Part shown: positions 1-15,505 of the stretch, piece by piece | Numbering within the stretch: the first letter of the stretch is position 1 | Layout of the letters: every line of letters begins with the position of its first letter | Source: Brachybacterium kimchii | GTDB lineage: Bacteria > Actinomycetota > Actinomycetes > Actinomycetales > Dermabacteraceae | NCBI RefSeq assembly: GCF_023373525.1 | Contig: NZ_CP097218.1 | Coordinates: 1,426,001 to 1,490,000 of the forward strand | DNA length: 64,000 nucleotides | Reading direction: 5' to 3' | Notes under the pieces: model-generated | What the model was told of the DNA's origin: nothing | Databases searched by the model: none | Seen by the model: only the letters and a program-made list of their open reading frames with translations | Made by a program: the position numbers and the translations under genes

Positions 1-702
1 TGCCAGCGCCCTGTCGGAGACGGAGTCCATGTCCCCGATGATCATGTCGGGCTTCCAGCCGGCCTCGAGGACCGCGTCGGCGCCGCCGTCGACGCCGATC
101 ACCACGGGTCGGTTCTCGCGCAGGAACGGACCGAGCGTCGCGAGGTCCTCCTTGTAGTGGTAGCCGCGCACGACGATCAGGACGGGGCGGCGGTCCATGA
201 CGGTGCGCACCTCGGGCGCGCCCACGCCGTCCAGCAGCAGGTCCTTCTCCAGGAGCATGTACTCCAGGGTGTTGCGGGCGAACAGCTCGAGCTGCTCGGA
301 GAGGCCCTCGCGGGAGGCCTCGAGGGAGGCGGCGATCGTGGCGGGGTCCTGGCGGGTCCCACGCGCGAGCGTACTCCCGCCCTCGCGGACGACGCCGTCG
401 GCGACGGTGAGGCGGGCGCCCTCGCGGACCTTCTCGAACAGCTCGGGGCCGCAGTCGTCGACGAGCGCGATGCCGTGGTCCACGAGGATCTGCGGCCCGG
501 CGTTCGGGTACCGGCCGGAGGTGGAGCGGGCGGCGTTGAGGACGGCAGCGGGCGCCTTCTCGACGAGCGCCTCGGCGGCGACGCGGTCGATGTCCTCGTG
601 GTCGATGACCGCGATGTCGCCGGGCTCGAGGCGCTTGGTGAGGTCCTTCGTGCGCCGGCCGATGCGCGCGGTCCCCAGGACGGTGCCGACGGTCGTGCTC
701 AT
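1..702 (-). CDS. steA: SteA-like protein, C-terminus cut by the window edge
   Basis: About 234 codons are visible; the C-terminus lies outside the window. The protein resembles actinobacterial SteA (Rv1697-type), a conserved protein with a fold related to thiamine pyrophosphokinase. In corynebacteria SteA works with membrane protein SteB in cell separation. A GVDGGADAVLEAG stretch followed by GDMDSVSD near the visible end is the typical acidic motif of this fold. The ATG at 702 overlaps the recN stop by 4 nt (ATGA), so translation is probably coupled to recN. Position downstream of recN matches the mycobacterial order recN-Rv1697. Whether steB follows cannot be seen. The function in septation is taken from family knowledge. 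Confidence 0.82.
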   Translation of the reverse strand, partial: MSTTVGTVLGTARIGRRTKDLTKRLEPGDIAVIDHEDIDRVAAEALVEKAPAAVLNAARSTSGRYPNAGPQILVDHGIALVDDCGPELFEKVREGARLTVADGVVREGGSTLARGTRQDPATIAASLEASREGLSEQLELFARNTLEYMLLEKDLLLDGVGAPEVRTVMDRRPVLIVVRGYHYKEDLATLGPFLRENRPVVIGVDGGADAVLEAGWKPDMIIGDMDSVSDRALA

Positions 703-2441
703 CGCCCCTCCCCCGGCGCCTGCCCCGGCGCGGACTCCTGCGCCGACGGGTCCGCCGAGTCGTCGAGCAGCTCCCGTGCGTGGGCGAGGGCGAGGTCGCT
801 GGTCTCCCCGGAGAGCATGCGGGCGAGCTCGCCGATGCGCCCCTCGCGGTCCAGTCTCTGCACGGTGGAGCTCGTGCCGCCGTCCTCGCTGTGCTTGACG
901 ATCTGCAGGTGGGTGGAGGCGTGGGAGGCGACCTGCGGGAGGTGCGTGACGACGATGACCTGCGCGTTCTCGGCGAGCCGCTGGAGGCGCTGGCCGACGG
1001 CGAGGGCTGCGCGGCCGCCGATGCCCGCGTCGATCTCGTCGAAGACGAACACGGGGGCGGCGGTGCGGTCGTCGCGGGAGGAGCCGAGCGCGACCTCGAG
1101 GGCGAGCATGACGCGCGAGAGCTCGCCGCCGCTCGCGGCGGTCGCGACGGGCAGGTGGTCGGCGCCCGGGTGGGGCGCGAGGAGGAACGCCACGCGATCG
1201 CGGCCGTGCGGACGGGGCGAGTGCGGGGCGACCTCGACCTCGAGGCTCGCCTGCGGCATCTCGAGGTGGACGAGCTCGGACTCGACGGCGCGCGCGAGGC
1301 GCGAGGCGGCGTCGCCCCGGGCCCCGGTGAGCGCCTCCGCGGCCTCGTCGAGGGCGGTCTCGAGGCCCGTCATCTCCTCGCGGGCGGCGGACAGCTCGGT
1401 CTCGGCGCCGTCGAAGCGGTCGAGGTCGGCGGCGGCGGTGCGGGAGCTCTCGAGCAGCTCGCCGATGGTCGCGGCGCCGCCGAGGACGGGCCCGAGGTCC
1501 CGCACCAGCGTGGTCACCTCGTGGAGGCGCTCGTTGGCCTGCTCGACGCTCCCGGGAGAGGCGTCGATGCCGTCCGCGTAGCGGGAGAGGTCGGCGGCGG
1601 CGTCGGAGAGGTCGAGGCGCAGGCTCTCGAGCCTGCCGAGGGTGCCCTCGAGCTCGGGGTCCGTGCCGGATGCGGTGCGCACCTGGTCGATCGCGAGGTC
1701 GAGGAGGGAGCCGGCCGCGGGGCCGTCGTCCTGTCCGAGCAGCAGCGTGGACGCCTGCTCGGCGGCGGCGCGGAGGTCCACGGCGTGGTTGAGCCTCTCG
1801 AGCTGGGCGCGCAGGCTCTCGTCCTCGCCGTCCTGCGGGTCGACCTCCTCGATGCGCTCGAGGGCCGTGCGCAGCTCGTCCCCTCGGCGGTCGCGCTCGG
1901 CGACGAGGCGCTCGAGCTCCTCGATGCGACCGCGCAGCTCCTGGTGACGGTCCCAGAGCTCGCGGTGGCGCTGCAGCAGGGGGCCGACGGTGTCGCCGGC
2001 GAAGCGGTCGAGGGCCTCGCGCTGCTGGTCGGCCTCGCGCAGGCGGGCCTGGTCGGCCTGGCCGTGGACGGTGACCGCGGAGCCGACGAGCCGGGCCAGC
2101 GTCCCGATCGGCACGGGCACCCCGCCGATCTGGGCCCGGGAGCGGCCGTCCTTGGTGACGCGGCGGACGACGAGCACCTCGCCGTCCTCGTCCTCGGCGC
2201 CGAGCTCGTCCAGGGCCGACTCGAGCTCGTCGTGGCCGGTGAGCACGAGCGTGCCGTCGACGGTCCCGGCGGTGCCCGCACGGCCGCGGTCCAGCCGCGC
2301 GCCCAGGAGCATCGAGAGCCCGGTGACGATCATGGTCTTGCCCGCGCCGGTCTCGCCGGTCAGCGCGGTGAAGCCGGGACCGAACTCGAGGGTGGCGTCG
2401 TCGATCACGCCGATGCGGCGGATGCGGAGGGTGGAGAGCAC
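699..2441 (-). CDS. recN: DNA repair protein RecN
   Basis: SMC-like ATPase used in double-strand break repair, 580 aa, the usual RecN length. Walker A GETGAGKT is at residues 29-36. The coiled-coil arms occupy roughly residues 150-400. The C-terminal ATPase half has the ABC signature ASGGELSRVMLAL and Walker B FVFDEIDAGIGG at about 466-476, followed by the conserved VVTHLPQVAS. It sits between nadK (13-nt gap, 2442-2453) and steA (4-nt overlap), as in other actinobacteria. No LexA box was identified; expression is probably from the operon promoter upstream of the TPR-like gene or from internal sites. Confidence 0.97.
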   Translation of the reverse strand: MLSTLRIRRIGVIDDATLEFGPGFTALTGETGAGKTMIVTGLSMLLGARLDRGRAGTAGTVDGTLVLTGHDELESALDELGAEDEDGEVLVVRRVTKDGRSRAQIGGVPVPIGTLARLVGSAVTVHGQADQARLREADQQREALDRFAGDTVGPLLQRHRELWDRHQELRGRIEELERLVAERDRRGDELRTALERIEEVDPQDGEDESLRAQLERLNHAVDLRAAAEQASTLLLGQDDGPAAGSLLDLAIDQVRTASGTDPELEGTLGRLESLRLDLSDAAADLSRYADGIDASPGSVEQANERLHEVTTLVRDLGPVLGGAATIGELLESSRTAAADLDRFDGAETELSAAREEMTGLETALDEAAEALTGARGDAASRLARAVESELVHLEMPQASLEVEVAPHSPRPHGRDRVAFLLAPHPGADHLPVATAASGGELSRVMLALEVALGSSRDDRTAAPVFVFDEIDAGIGGRAALAVGQRLQRLAENAQVIVVTHLPQVASHASTHLQIVKHSEDGGTSSTVQRLDREGRIGELARMLSGETSDLALAHARELLDDSADPSAQESAPGQAPGEGR

Positions 2442-2453
2442 GGCGGCTCCCGC

Positions 2454-3398
2454 TCAGACGTCGCGGCCGACGCGTCCGCGCCAGCCCACGACCGGCAGCT
2501 GGAACTTCTCCACGAGGCGATCGGCGAAAGGTGTGGTGGTCAGGCGCACGAGCCGCACGGAGCGGGGGGAGAGCCGGCCCTCGACGCGCATGCCGGGGGT
2601 GATGTCGATGGTGCGGCGGCCGTCGAGGGTGAGCACTCCCTCGTCGCGGTTCTCGACGGTGAGCTCGATCGCCGCCTCGGACGAGCGCCCCAGCACGAGG
2701 GGACGCGAGAACAGGGCGTGGGCGGCGAGCGGGACGACGAGGAAGGCGTCCACCTCGGGCCAGATGATGGGGCCACCGGCGCTGAAGCCGTAGGCGGTCG
2801 AGCCCGTGGGGCTGGTCAGCAGCACGCCGTCGCAGCCGAAGGAGGAGACGGGGCGGCCGTCGATCTCGATGACCACGTAGATCATCTTCTGGCGGTCGGC
2901 CTTCTCGAGGCTCGCGTCGTTCAGCGCCCAGTCGGTGTGGAGGATCTGGTCCTTGGGGCCGCGGATGACGATGTCGAGGGTCGACCGCTCCTCGATGTCG
3001 TAGTCGCCGTCCAGCAGGCGCCGCACCGTCGTCGAGAGCTCCTCGACCTCGCTCTCGGCGAGGAAGCCCACGTGCCCGAGGTTCACGCCGTGCACGGGGA
3101 TCTCGGCCTCGCGCACCACTTCGAGGGCGCGCAGGATCGTCCCGTCGCCTCCGAGCACGATGCCGAGCTCGACGAGGTCCGCCGCGGAGACGGCGTCCAC
3201 GACGTCGACCTCCTCGGAGTCAAGGATGTCCAGGAGCCCCTCGGGCAGGCTCGCCGGCGGCGACATGCGGATCTGGTCGTACTGCTCGTCGGTGATGACG
3301 GCGCGCACTCCGCGGTTCCCGAGCTCGGCCAGGACTCTCATCAGCGCCTCGAGGGCGGCGGCGCGCCCCGAGTGCGCGTACAGCAGGAAGCGCCTCAT
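2454..3398 (-). CDS. nadK: NAD kinase
   Basis: Phosphorylates NAD to NADP with ATP or polyphosphate; cytosolic. The diagnostic GGDGT motif is at residues 83-87, followed by NLGHVGFLAE and the SPTGSTAYGFSAGGPI segment of the C-terminal beta-sandwich domain. Length 314 aa is normal. Its ATG overlaps the tlyA stop by 4 nt (ATGA). The order tlyA-nadK-recN is a conserved actinobacterial neighbourhood. Confidence 0.97.
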   Translation of the reverse strand: MRRFLLYAHSGRAAALEALMRVLAELGNRGVRAVITDEQYDQIRMSPPASLPEGLLDILDSEEVDVVDAVSAADLVELGIVLGGDGTILRALEVVREAEIPVHGVNLGHVGFLAESEVEELSTTVRRLLDGDYDIEERSTLDIVIRGPKDQILHTDWALNDASLEKADRQKMIYVVIEIDGRPVSSFGCDGVLLTSPTGSTAYGFSAGGPIIWPEVDAFLVVPLAAHALFSRPLVLGRSSEAAIELTVENRDEGVLTLDGRRTIDITPGMRVEGRLSPRSVRLVRLTTTPFADRLVEKFQLPVVGWRGRVGRDV

Positions 3399-4390
3399 GC
3401 TCGGCGGTCCCCTTCCCTCGTCCTCAGCTCGGTCCTGTGCCCATCGGCCCGACGCGGGCCCTGGTCATGCTCCGTGACGTGCTCCGTGACCTGCGCGCGC
3501 CGACGTCCGGCGCGGGAGCCTGCGCGCGTACGCGGGAGCACCTGCTCGATCATGTCATAGGCGGCGCGCGGGATCCTGCGCGCCGCTCCGGCGGGTCGCG
3601 GATCCTCTGCGTACGTGTCCTCTGCGCGTGAGGGGACGTCGCGACGATGCAGATGCAGGAAGTACTCGTGGTTCCCGTCCTGTCCCGGCAGGGGGCTCTC
3701 GGCGACGCCGCGCAGGTCGAGCCCGCGGGCGTCGGCCTCCTCGACGACGCCGAGCACGGCCTCGCGGCGCAGTGCGGGGTCCGCGACCACGCCCGAGCGC
3801 GGGAGCCTGCGGCGCCCGACCTCGAACTGGGGCTTGACCATGAGCAGCAGGTCGCCGCCGGGCGCGGTGAGCACGGCGAGGTCCGCCATGAGGGTGACGA
3901 GGGAGATGAAGGAGAGGTCGCCGACGACGAGCTGCGCCGGCCCGCCGACGTCCGCGGGGTCCAGTCCCCGGATCGAGGTGCCCTCGTGCACCGCGACGCG
4001 CGGGTCCTCGCGCAGGCGCGGGTGCAGCTGGTCGTGGCCGATGTCCACCGCGCGCACCTCGCGCGCCCCGCGACGCAGCAGGACGTCGGTGAACCCGCCG
4101 GTGGACGCGCCCGCGTCCAGGCAGACGAGATCGCGGGGGTCCAGCCCCGCCGCGTCGAGCGCACCGAGGAGCTTGTGGGCGGCCCGGGAGGCGTACTCCC
4201 CTCCCTCGGGGACGCCGGTGACCTCGAGGAGGGCGTCCGCGGCGACGGTCGCGGACGGCTTGTGGGCGGGTCGGCCGTCGACGAGGGCCCTGCCCTCCTC
4301 GACGATCCGACGGGCGTGGGTGCGGGAGGACGCGAGGCCCGCGGCGGCCAGTGCCACGTCGAGCCGCCGGGCTCCGCCGCCCGCGGTCAC
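3395..4390 (-). CDS. tlyA: TlyA family rRNA methyltransferase
   Basis: 2'-O-methyltransferase of the TlyA/hemolysin A family, which modifies 16S and 23S rRNA in mycobacteria and affects capreomycin sensitivity. An N-terminal S4 RNA-binding domain (RRLDVALAAAGLASSRTHAR, starting at about residue 6) is followed by a KAHKLLGAL-like segment and a Rossmann methyltransferase with CLDAGASTGGFTDVLL and LLMVKPQFEVG. I chose the GTG at 4390 (331 aa) over longer reading because it overlaps the upstream stop as GTGA and directly precedes the S4 domain; the longer open frame is low-complexity Arg-rich sequence. The C-terminal tail after about residue 270 is longer and more basic than in most homologues. 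Confidence 0.93.
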   Translation of the reverse strand: MTAGGGARRLDVALAAAGLASSRTHARRIVEEGRALVDGRPAHKPSATVAADALLEVTGVPEGGEYASRAAHKLLGALDAAGLDPRDLVCLDAGASTGGFTDVLLRRGAREVRAVDIGHDQLHPRLREDPRVAVHEGTSIRGLDPADVGGPAQLVVGDLSFISLVTLMADLAVLTAPGGDLLLMVKPQFEVGRRRLPRSGVVADPALRREAVLGVVEEADARGLDLRGVAESPLPGQDGNHEYFLHLHRRDVPSRAEDTYAEDPRPAGAARRIPRAAYDMIEQVLPRTRAGSRAGRRRAQVTEHVTEHDQGPRRADGHRTELRTREGDRRA

Positions 4391-5382
4391 GAGTCCTGGG
4401 TGCGCACCGCGCCGGACAGGGCGCTCTCGGGCAGACGCGCCGCGAGCAGCCCGAGGGCCGCGGTGAGGGCCTGCGGGGTCCCCGTGCGTCCGGAGAGGAC
4501 GAGGTCCTCGTCCTCGAGTCCGGCGGAGGCGGCTCCGCAGCGCGCCGTCGCGCCGTCGACGACGGCCTCGGGCGCGGGGTCGGTGAGCGAGGAGAGGTCG
4601 GGCAGGATCCACGTCGGCCGACGGACCGGCTCGGCGCGCAGCGCGGTCTCGATGCTGTCGACGCCCGTGAGGACGAGAAGGGTGTCGATGCCGGCGCGGT
4701 TGCCGCCCTCGATGTCGGTGTCGAGGCGATCGCCGACGGCGAGGGGGCGGCGGGCTCCCAGCGCCTTCGCGGCGAGGGAGAACATGGCCGGCTCGGGCTT
4801 GCCCGCCACCAGCGGCGTGCGACCGGTGGCGTGCACGAGCGCCTGCACGAGCGCGCCGTTGCCCGGCGCGATGCCCCGTTCGGTGGGCAGGGTCGCATCG
4901 GTGTTGGTCGCGATCCAGGGGATGCCCCGGCGCAGTGCGTAGCCGCCCTCGGCGAGCTGCGCCCAGCCGAGGTCCGGGGAGAACCCCTGGACGACGGCCG
5001 CGACCTCGTCGCCGTCCTCGCGCACGGGGGTGAACCCTGCGGAGGCGACGGCCTCCATCAGGCCGTCGGCGCCGAGCACGAGGATCGTGGAGCCGGCCGG
5101 CGCGTGCTCCGCGAGGAGCTGCACCGCGATCTGCGGGGAGGAGGCGATCTCCTCGGGCGCCGCCTCGACATCGACCGTGGCGAGGTGCGCCACGGCCTGC
5201 TCGGGGGTGCGAGAGGCGTTGTTGGTGACGAAGCCGATCTTCAGACCCCGATCCCGCGCGGTGCGCACGGCCGCCGCGGCGTGCGGGATGGGACGCGTGC
5301 CGTGCATGAGGGTGCCGTCGAGGTCGAGGAGGAGGGCGTCGTACCGCCCGAGCATGCTGAGGTCGTGTCCGCGCGCGCTCAT
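4387..5382 (-). CDS. HAD-IIA family phosphatase
   Basis: NagD-like phosphatase of the haloacid dehalogenase superfamily. Motif I DLDGT at residues 20-24 supplies the nucleophile Asp20 and the acid/base Asp22. A GFVTNNASRTPEQ segment is motif II, GKPEPAMF carries the motif III lysine, and GDRLDTDIEGGNRAG is motif IV. Members act on small phosphate esters such as glycerol-3-phosphate, p-nitrophenyl phosphate or nucleotides; the substrate here is unknown. The ATG overlaps the upstream TPR-like gene by 4 nt, and its stop overlaps tlyA by 4 nt. An internal ATG nine codons downstream is an alternative start. This matches the position of mycobacterial Rv1692. Confidence 0.92.
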   Translation of the reverse strand: MSARGHDLSMLGRYDALLLDLDGTLMHGTRPIPHAAAAVRTARDRGLKIGFVTNNASRTPEQAVAHLATVDVEAAPEEIASSPQIAVQLLAEHAPAGSTILVLGADGLMEAVASAGFTPVREDGDEVAAVVQGFSPDLGWAQLAEGGYALRRGIPWIATNTDATLPTERGIAPGNGALVQALVHATGRTPLVAGKPEPAMFSLAAKALGARRPLAVGDRLDTDIEGGNRAGIDTLLVLTGVDSIETALRAEPVRRPTWILPDLSSLTDPAPEAVVDGATARCGAASAGLEDEDLVLSGRTGTPQALTAALGLLAARLPESALSGAVRTQDS

Positions 5383-7175
5383 GCCCGCGGCCCCTGCTGA
5401 GGATCCGCCTGTGCGGTCACCGCAGCCTCGTCGCGGGACTCCCCCGCCTCATCCTGCGCGTCCTCCTCGGGCTCGTTGCGCTCGTGCTCCTCGTCCTCGA
5501 GCTCGGCGCGCTCGTGCTCGCGCTCCTGCCCGCCGTCATCCTCGGCACCATCCACGGGATCCCGGGTCCGATCGGTGTCGGGATCGGTCTCCGACGACGT
5601 GGCGGCGTCCGCCTCGGACGGATCGTCCTCACCGGTCGCGTCGCTCTCGGAGGCGCCGTCCTCCTGCTCCTCGGAGTCGTCGGATTCCTCGACGTCCTCG
5701 GAGTCGTCGAAGGCGTCGAGGACGCTGAGCTCCTCGGAGTCGTCCCAGGGCAGATCCTCGACCTCGGGCTCCGGCACGGGGCGGCCCAGGCGCTCGGCGG
5801 CGTCCGTCTCGTGGTCGGTGTCGGCATCGGCGGCCAGCGTGAGCCAGCGGTGCGCCTCATCGCCCCGTCCGGCGCGCTCGAGAAGGTCGGCGTAGGCGAC
5901 CCACAGCCGTACCTGCCAGCGACCGTCGACCTTGCTGCGCAGAGCGGGGATGTCGAGCGTCCCGAGGGCGGTCTCGATGTCGCCGGTGTCGGCGTAGGCG
6001 CCGGCCACGACGATCATCAGCTCGATCGTCCCGGAGACGTCGAGAGTCGAGGCGTCGTCCGAGGCGGCGATCTCCAGCGCGCGCTCCGGACGGCCGATGC
6101 CGCGCTCGCAGTCGGCGAGCATCGGCAGCAGGTCCACGCGGCCGGAGATGCGCATCGCGGTGCGGAACTCCCGGGCTGCGGTGCGGAACTCCTCGCTGCG
6201 GTAGGCGGCGATGCCGTAGATCTCCCGGGTGATGCCGACGCGTCCGCCGATGCTCGCGGCGAACTGGGCGTGAGCCAGCGCGAGAGGCAGGTCGTCCTCG
6301 TCGAGCGCCGCGATGGCGGCGACGAGGTGGCGGCTCGTGCGCTCCGCGGTCTCCTTGCGCAGAGAGCGGAGCTCGTCGGAGATGTCCCGGTCGAGCTCGC
6401 GACCCGTGATGGCCTCGTCCAGAGCGGGCTCCGGCGGCCGGGAGCTGCGACGCGCCTCGCCCGGCCTCTGCGAGGAGGAGTCCCTCGGGCCGCCGAACCG
6501 CCCGCCGCCGCGCTGGTCGCGATCGTGGCGAGGGCCCCGTCGGTCGTCGTACCTGCGGGGGCCTCGTCGGTCGTCGTCCCTGCGGGGGCCCCGCCGATCG
6601 TCATCGCGACGCACGCGACGGTCGCCGTCAGGGCGACCATCGCGGCGGCTGTCGTCGCGCCGGAAGCTGCGCTTGTCGTCATCGCGGCGAGGGCTCCGGC
6701 GGTCGTCATCCCGACGGGGGCCGCGCCTGTCGTCGTCTCGACGTGAGTCGCGCGAGGGGCCATCCCGGCGAGGGCCCCGCCGGTCGTCGTCACGGGCATA
6801 GCTCCGGCGATCGCCGTCCCTGCGCTGTCCTGAACCTGCCCCCTCACGTCGGAACGGCTGCTGGTCGCCGTCACCTCGAGGTCCGCGCCGATCATCGCCA
6901 CTCCGGGAGGAACCACCCTGCCGGCTACCGCCCTGACCGCGGTATCCACCGCGACGATCGGAATCCCGACCAGGGCCCCGACGGTCCTCCTGCCGGCGCT
7001 GACCGGAGCGATCGTTCGGGCGCTGCGAACGCTGCGCGTCGCCCTGGCCGCCTTGGCGGGGACGGTCGGCTCCGCGGGCCGGACGACCTTGATGCTGGGC
7101 GCGACCGGAGTGTCCACGGTCCTCGTGCGAGCCGCCCGATCGGCTCCCTGTGCTCTCGTCCGCCACGTTCTCCAC
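5379..7175 (-). CDS. Charge-segregated TPR-like protein with Arg/Asp repeat N-terminus
   Basis: A 598-aa protein in the position of mycobacterial Rv1691, first gene of the operon. Three regions are visible. Residues about 20-230 are low complexity, dominated by repeats of the type DDRRGPRRD. Residues about 240-430 form a helical TPR-like repeat domain (for example ALAHAQFAASIGGRVGITRE and LPMLADCERGIGRPERALEI). Residues about 460-598 are strongly acidic, rich in Glu, Asp, Ser and Thr. The middle domain is the conserved part of the family; its job is not established. Two GTG starts (7175 and 7166) are possible; the second has a better spaced GGTGGAG upstream. The two oppositely charged disordered ends suggest self-association or nucleic-acid binding, which is inference only. 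Confidence 0.8.
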   Translation of the reverse strand: MENVADESTGSRSGGSHEDRGHSGRAQHQGRPARGADRPRQGGQGDAQRSQRPNDRSGQRRQEDRRGPGRDSDRRGGYRGQGGSRQGGSSRSGDDRRGPRGDGDQQPFRREGAGSGQRRDGDRRSYARDDDRRGPRRDGPSRDSRRDDDRRGPRRDDDRRSPRRDDDKRSFRRDDSRRDGRPDGDRRVRRDDDRRGPRRDDDRRGPRRYDDRRGPRHDRDQRGGGRFGGPRDSSSQRPGEARRSSRPPEPALDEAITGRELDRDISDELRSLRKETAERTSRHLVAAIAALDEDDLPLALAHAQFAASIGGRVGITREIYGIAAYRSEEFRTAAREFRTAMRISGRVDLLPMLADCERGIGRPERALEIAASDDASTLDVSGTIELMIVVAGAYADTGDIETALGTLDIPALRSKVDGRWQVRLWVAYADLLERAGRGDEAHRWLTLAADADTDHETDAAERLGRPVPEPEVEDLPWDDSEELSVLDAFDDSEDVEESDDSEEQEDGASESDATGEDDPSEADAATSSETDPDTDRTRDPVDGAEDDGGQEREHERAELEDEEHERNEPEEDAQDEAGESRDEAAVTAQADPQQGPRA

Positions 7176-7533
7176 CCTCGAAAGTCTCTATGAGTACTGC
7201 CTAGGGCTCACAGGTTAGGTGACGGCGGCACCAGCACCGAGGGTTCTCCCGGTCGCGGTGACTGACTCCACGGGGCGGGGAGTCCGCGGCGTGGCGCACG
7301 TCGCCTCACGCGCTCACGGGCCATCCGCAACGCCGGCCCACCGCGCGGTGTGCAGAGCCGTGAACCACGAGCACCTCCCGACCCAAGCACCGTCGGAACA
7401 CCGTCGAGTGGAGTCGCGCGGTCCACGCAGCGCTGCATGCTCATCGCCGAACTGTGACTGTGCGTGCACGCACTCCCTGGCCGCCTCAGTGCAGACACCG
7501 CAGCGGCGAGAAAAGTACGTACGGACGCAGAAA
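7176..7533. other. Intergenic region with no recognised gene
   Basis: About 360 bases between the rrn terminator and the start of the TPR-like gene. Open frames on the plus strand have poor composition and no recognisable motifs. The region must hold the promoter of the minus-strand operon, but I see no convincing -35/-10 pair. Confidence 0.5.
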
Positions 7534-7613
7534 AGGGTTGTGGCTCGTCACCGCGCTCCACCCGAACCCGATCAATCGAGTCCGAGGAGCAGCTGGCAAC
7601 GAGCCACAACCCT
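7534..7613 (-). terminator. rrn operon terminator with a long loop
   Basis: Perfect 15-bp inverted repeat, 7534-7548 with 7599-7613, enclosing 50 nt that itself can fold (GCTCC with GGAGC). On the minus strand the 3' arm runs into TTTT, as expected of an intrinsic terminator. It lies just downstream of 5S rRNA. Confidence 0.8.
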
Positions 7614-7628
7614 CTCCACAAAAGAACG

Positions 7629-7746
7629 TCCGGCGGCGTCCTACTCTCCCACACCCTCCCGAGTGCAGTACCATCGGCGCAGAAGGGCTTAGCTACCGGG
7701 TTCGGAATGGAACCGGGCGTTTCCCCAACGCTATGACCGCCGTAAC
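7629..7746 (-). rRNA. rrf: 5S ribosomal RNA
   Basis: On the minus strand the sequence starts with TTACGGCGGTCATAGCG and ends with GAGAGTAGGACGCCGCCGG, the conserved ends of 5S rRNA, with the internal CCATTCCGAACCCGG loop. The length of about 118 nt is normal. Exact ends are uncertain by a few bases. Last gene of the rrn operon. Confidence 0.95.
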
Positions 7747-7849
7747 ACCACGAGACAACACCAACCCACCACACCCCCACACAAAGAAGGGGCCCGGGGG
7801 TTGTTTCCCGAGAACCACACAGTAGACGCGAGCACAGCACACAATTCTC

Positions 7850-12815
<4,966 letters not shown>

Positions 12816-12997
12816 ATGAAAAACTATAATCCCGACAAAACAAACGACTAGCACATTCATATAAATCTGCTACATCATCCGTCATGCCAAAACAAAAAAT
12901 TTGGCATCAACAAACAGACACGCTATTGAGATCTCAAACAACACGCGCACTCAGCGATCCGCACCCTTCCGGGCCTTCTCTCCGAGGCAACCCCTAA

Positions 12998-13027
12998 AGC
13001 TTAGGAGCAACCGGTTCCCCATGTCAA
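12998..13027 (-). promoter_or_regulatory. rrn promoter, downstream copy
   Basis: On the minus strand, TTGACA (13027-13022), an 18-nt spacer and TAAGCT (13003-12998). It lies about 180 nt upstream of mature 16S. A perfect -35 box is rare in this GC-rich window. Confidence 0.75.
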
Positions 13028-13155
13028 CTCGGCACCCTGTGATCTGGGCTACCGCCGAAACTGACTATTAGATTAACCGGAGCACCCGATCCCATCCGAG
13101 AAACCAGAAACAACATTTCCGATCCCCCGAACCTGTCGGCCGGGCACGAGGTAAT

Positions 13156-13184
13156 AACTTACGCACCCCGAGCCCCCACGTCAA
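13156..13184 (-). promoter_or_regulatory. rrn promoter, upstream copy
   Basis: On the minus strand, TTGACG (13184-13179), a 17-nt spacer and TAAGTT (13161-13156). With the downstream promoter it makes a tandem pair, a common rrn arrangement. Confidence 0.65.
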
Positions 13185-13331
13185 CTCCACAGCCCCTGGT
13201 CAGAGCGTGTTCTGCACCACGTGCGGCCGCGTGGGCCCCGCTCGTCGGCGCCGGAGTCTCCTCTCTCGCGTGCTCGGAGCCCTCGCGCCGTGCCTGTGGA
13301 GGGTTGCCGCAGACCTGCGAGGCCGGACCCG

Positions 13332-13369
13332 GGGCGTGGGCACGGGTCCTGGGCGTGGGCACGGGCCCT
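13332..13369. repeat. Two tandem 19-bp units
   Basis: Two head-to-tail copies of GGGCGTGGGCACGGGTCCT (second copy has one T-to-C change) directly beyond the 3' end of menG. No function evident. Confidence 0.7.
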
Positions 13370-13380
13370 GGGGCCGAGAC

Positions 13381-15397
<2,017 letters not shown>

Positions 15398-15437
15398 GCA
15401 GAGGACCGGTCGCGGAGACGGATCGGACCACCCGGGC

Positions 15438-15484
15438 GAAGGGCCCGGGCCGGATGGCCCTCGAGCCGTCGGCCCGGGCCCTTC
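15438..15484. terminator. Bidirectional terminator between serC and marR
   Basis: Perfect 14-bp inverted repeat: GAAGGGCCCGGGCC (15438-15451) with GGCCCGGGCCCTTC (15471-15484), loop 19 nt, between convergent genes. The 3' side continues CTTCC rather than a clean U-run. Confidence 0.8.
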
Positions 15485-15505
15485 CTTCGCACCGCTCCGG
15501 CGCGG

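Larger units (their letters stand above)
12816..13380 (-). other. rrn leader and promoter region
   Basis: About 565 bases without a gene. It holds two tandem promoters (see separate entries), the leader half of the 16S processing stem (12916-12930) and an AT-rich hairpin at 12884-12907 (ATGCCAAA and TTTGGCAT arms). Upstream of the promoters the sequence becomes very GC-rich and contains a 19-bp tandem duplication. Open frames here are not convincing. Confidence 0.75.

Noticed and set aside
780..3560. A 926-aa plus-strand open frame opposite recN and nadK
   Set aside because: It is low-complexity sequence antisense to two well-defined genes; high GC keeps opposite frames open. The same applies to the other long frames at 22125-24905, 24650-28306, 39018-41507 and 42989-47647.
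5484..6746. Plus-strand frame of 420 aa opposite the TPR-like gene
   Set aside because: Antisense to the charged repeat region; its Val/Ala/Leu richness is what the reverse complement of Arg/Asp/Glu codons yields.
6480..6830. Repeated DNA units that might be mistaken for a CRISPR array
   Set aside because: The units are imperfect, have no unique spacers and encode the in-frame Arg/Asp repeats of the TPR-like protein.
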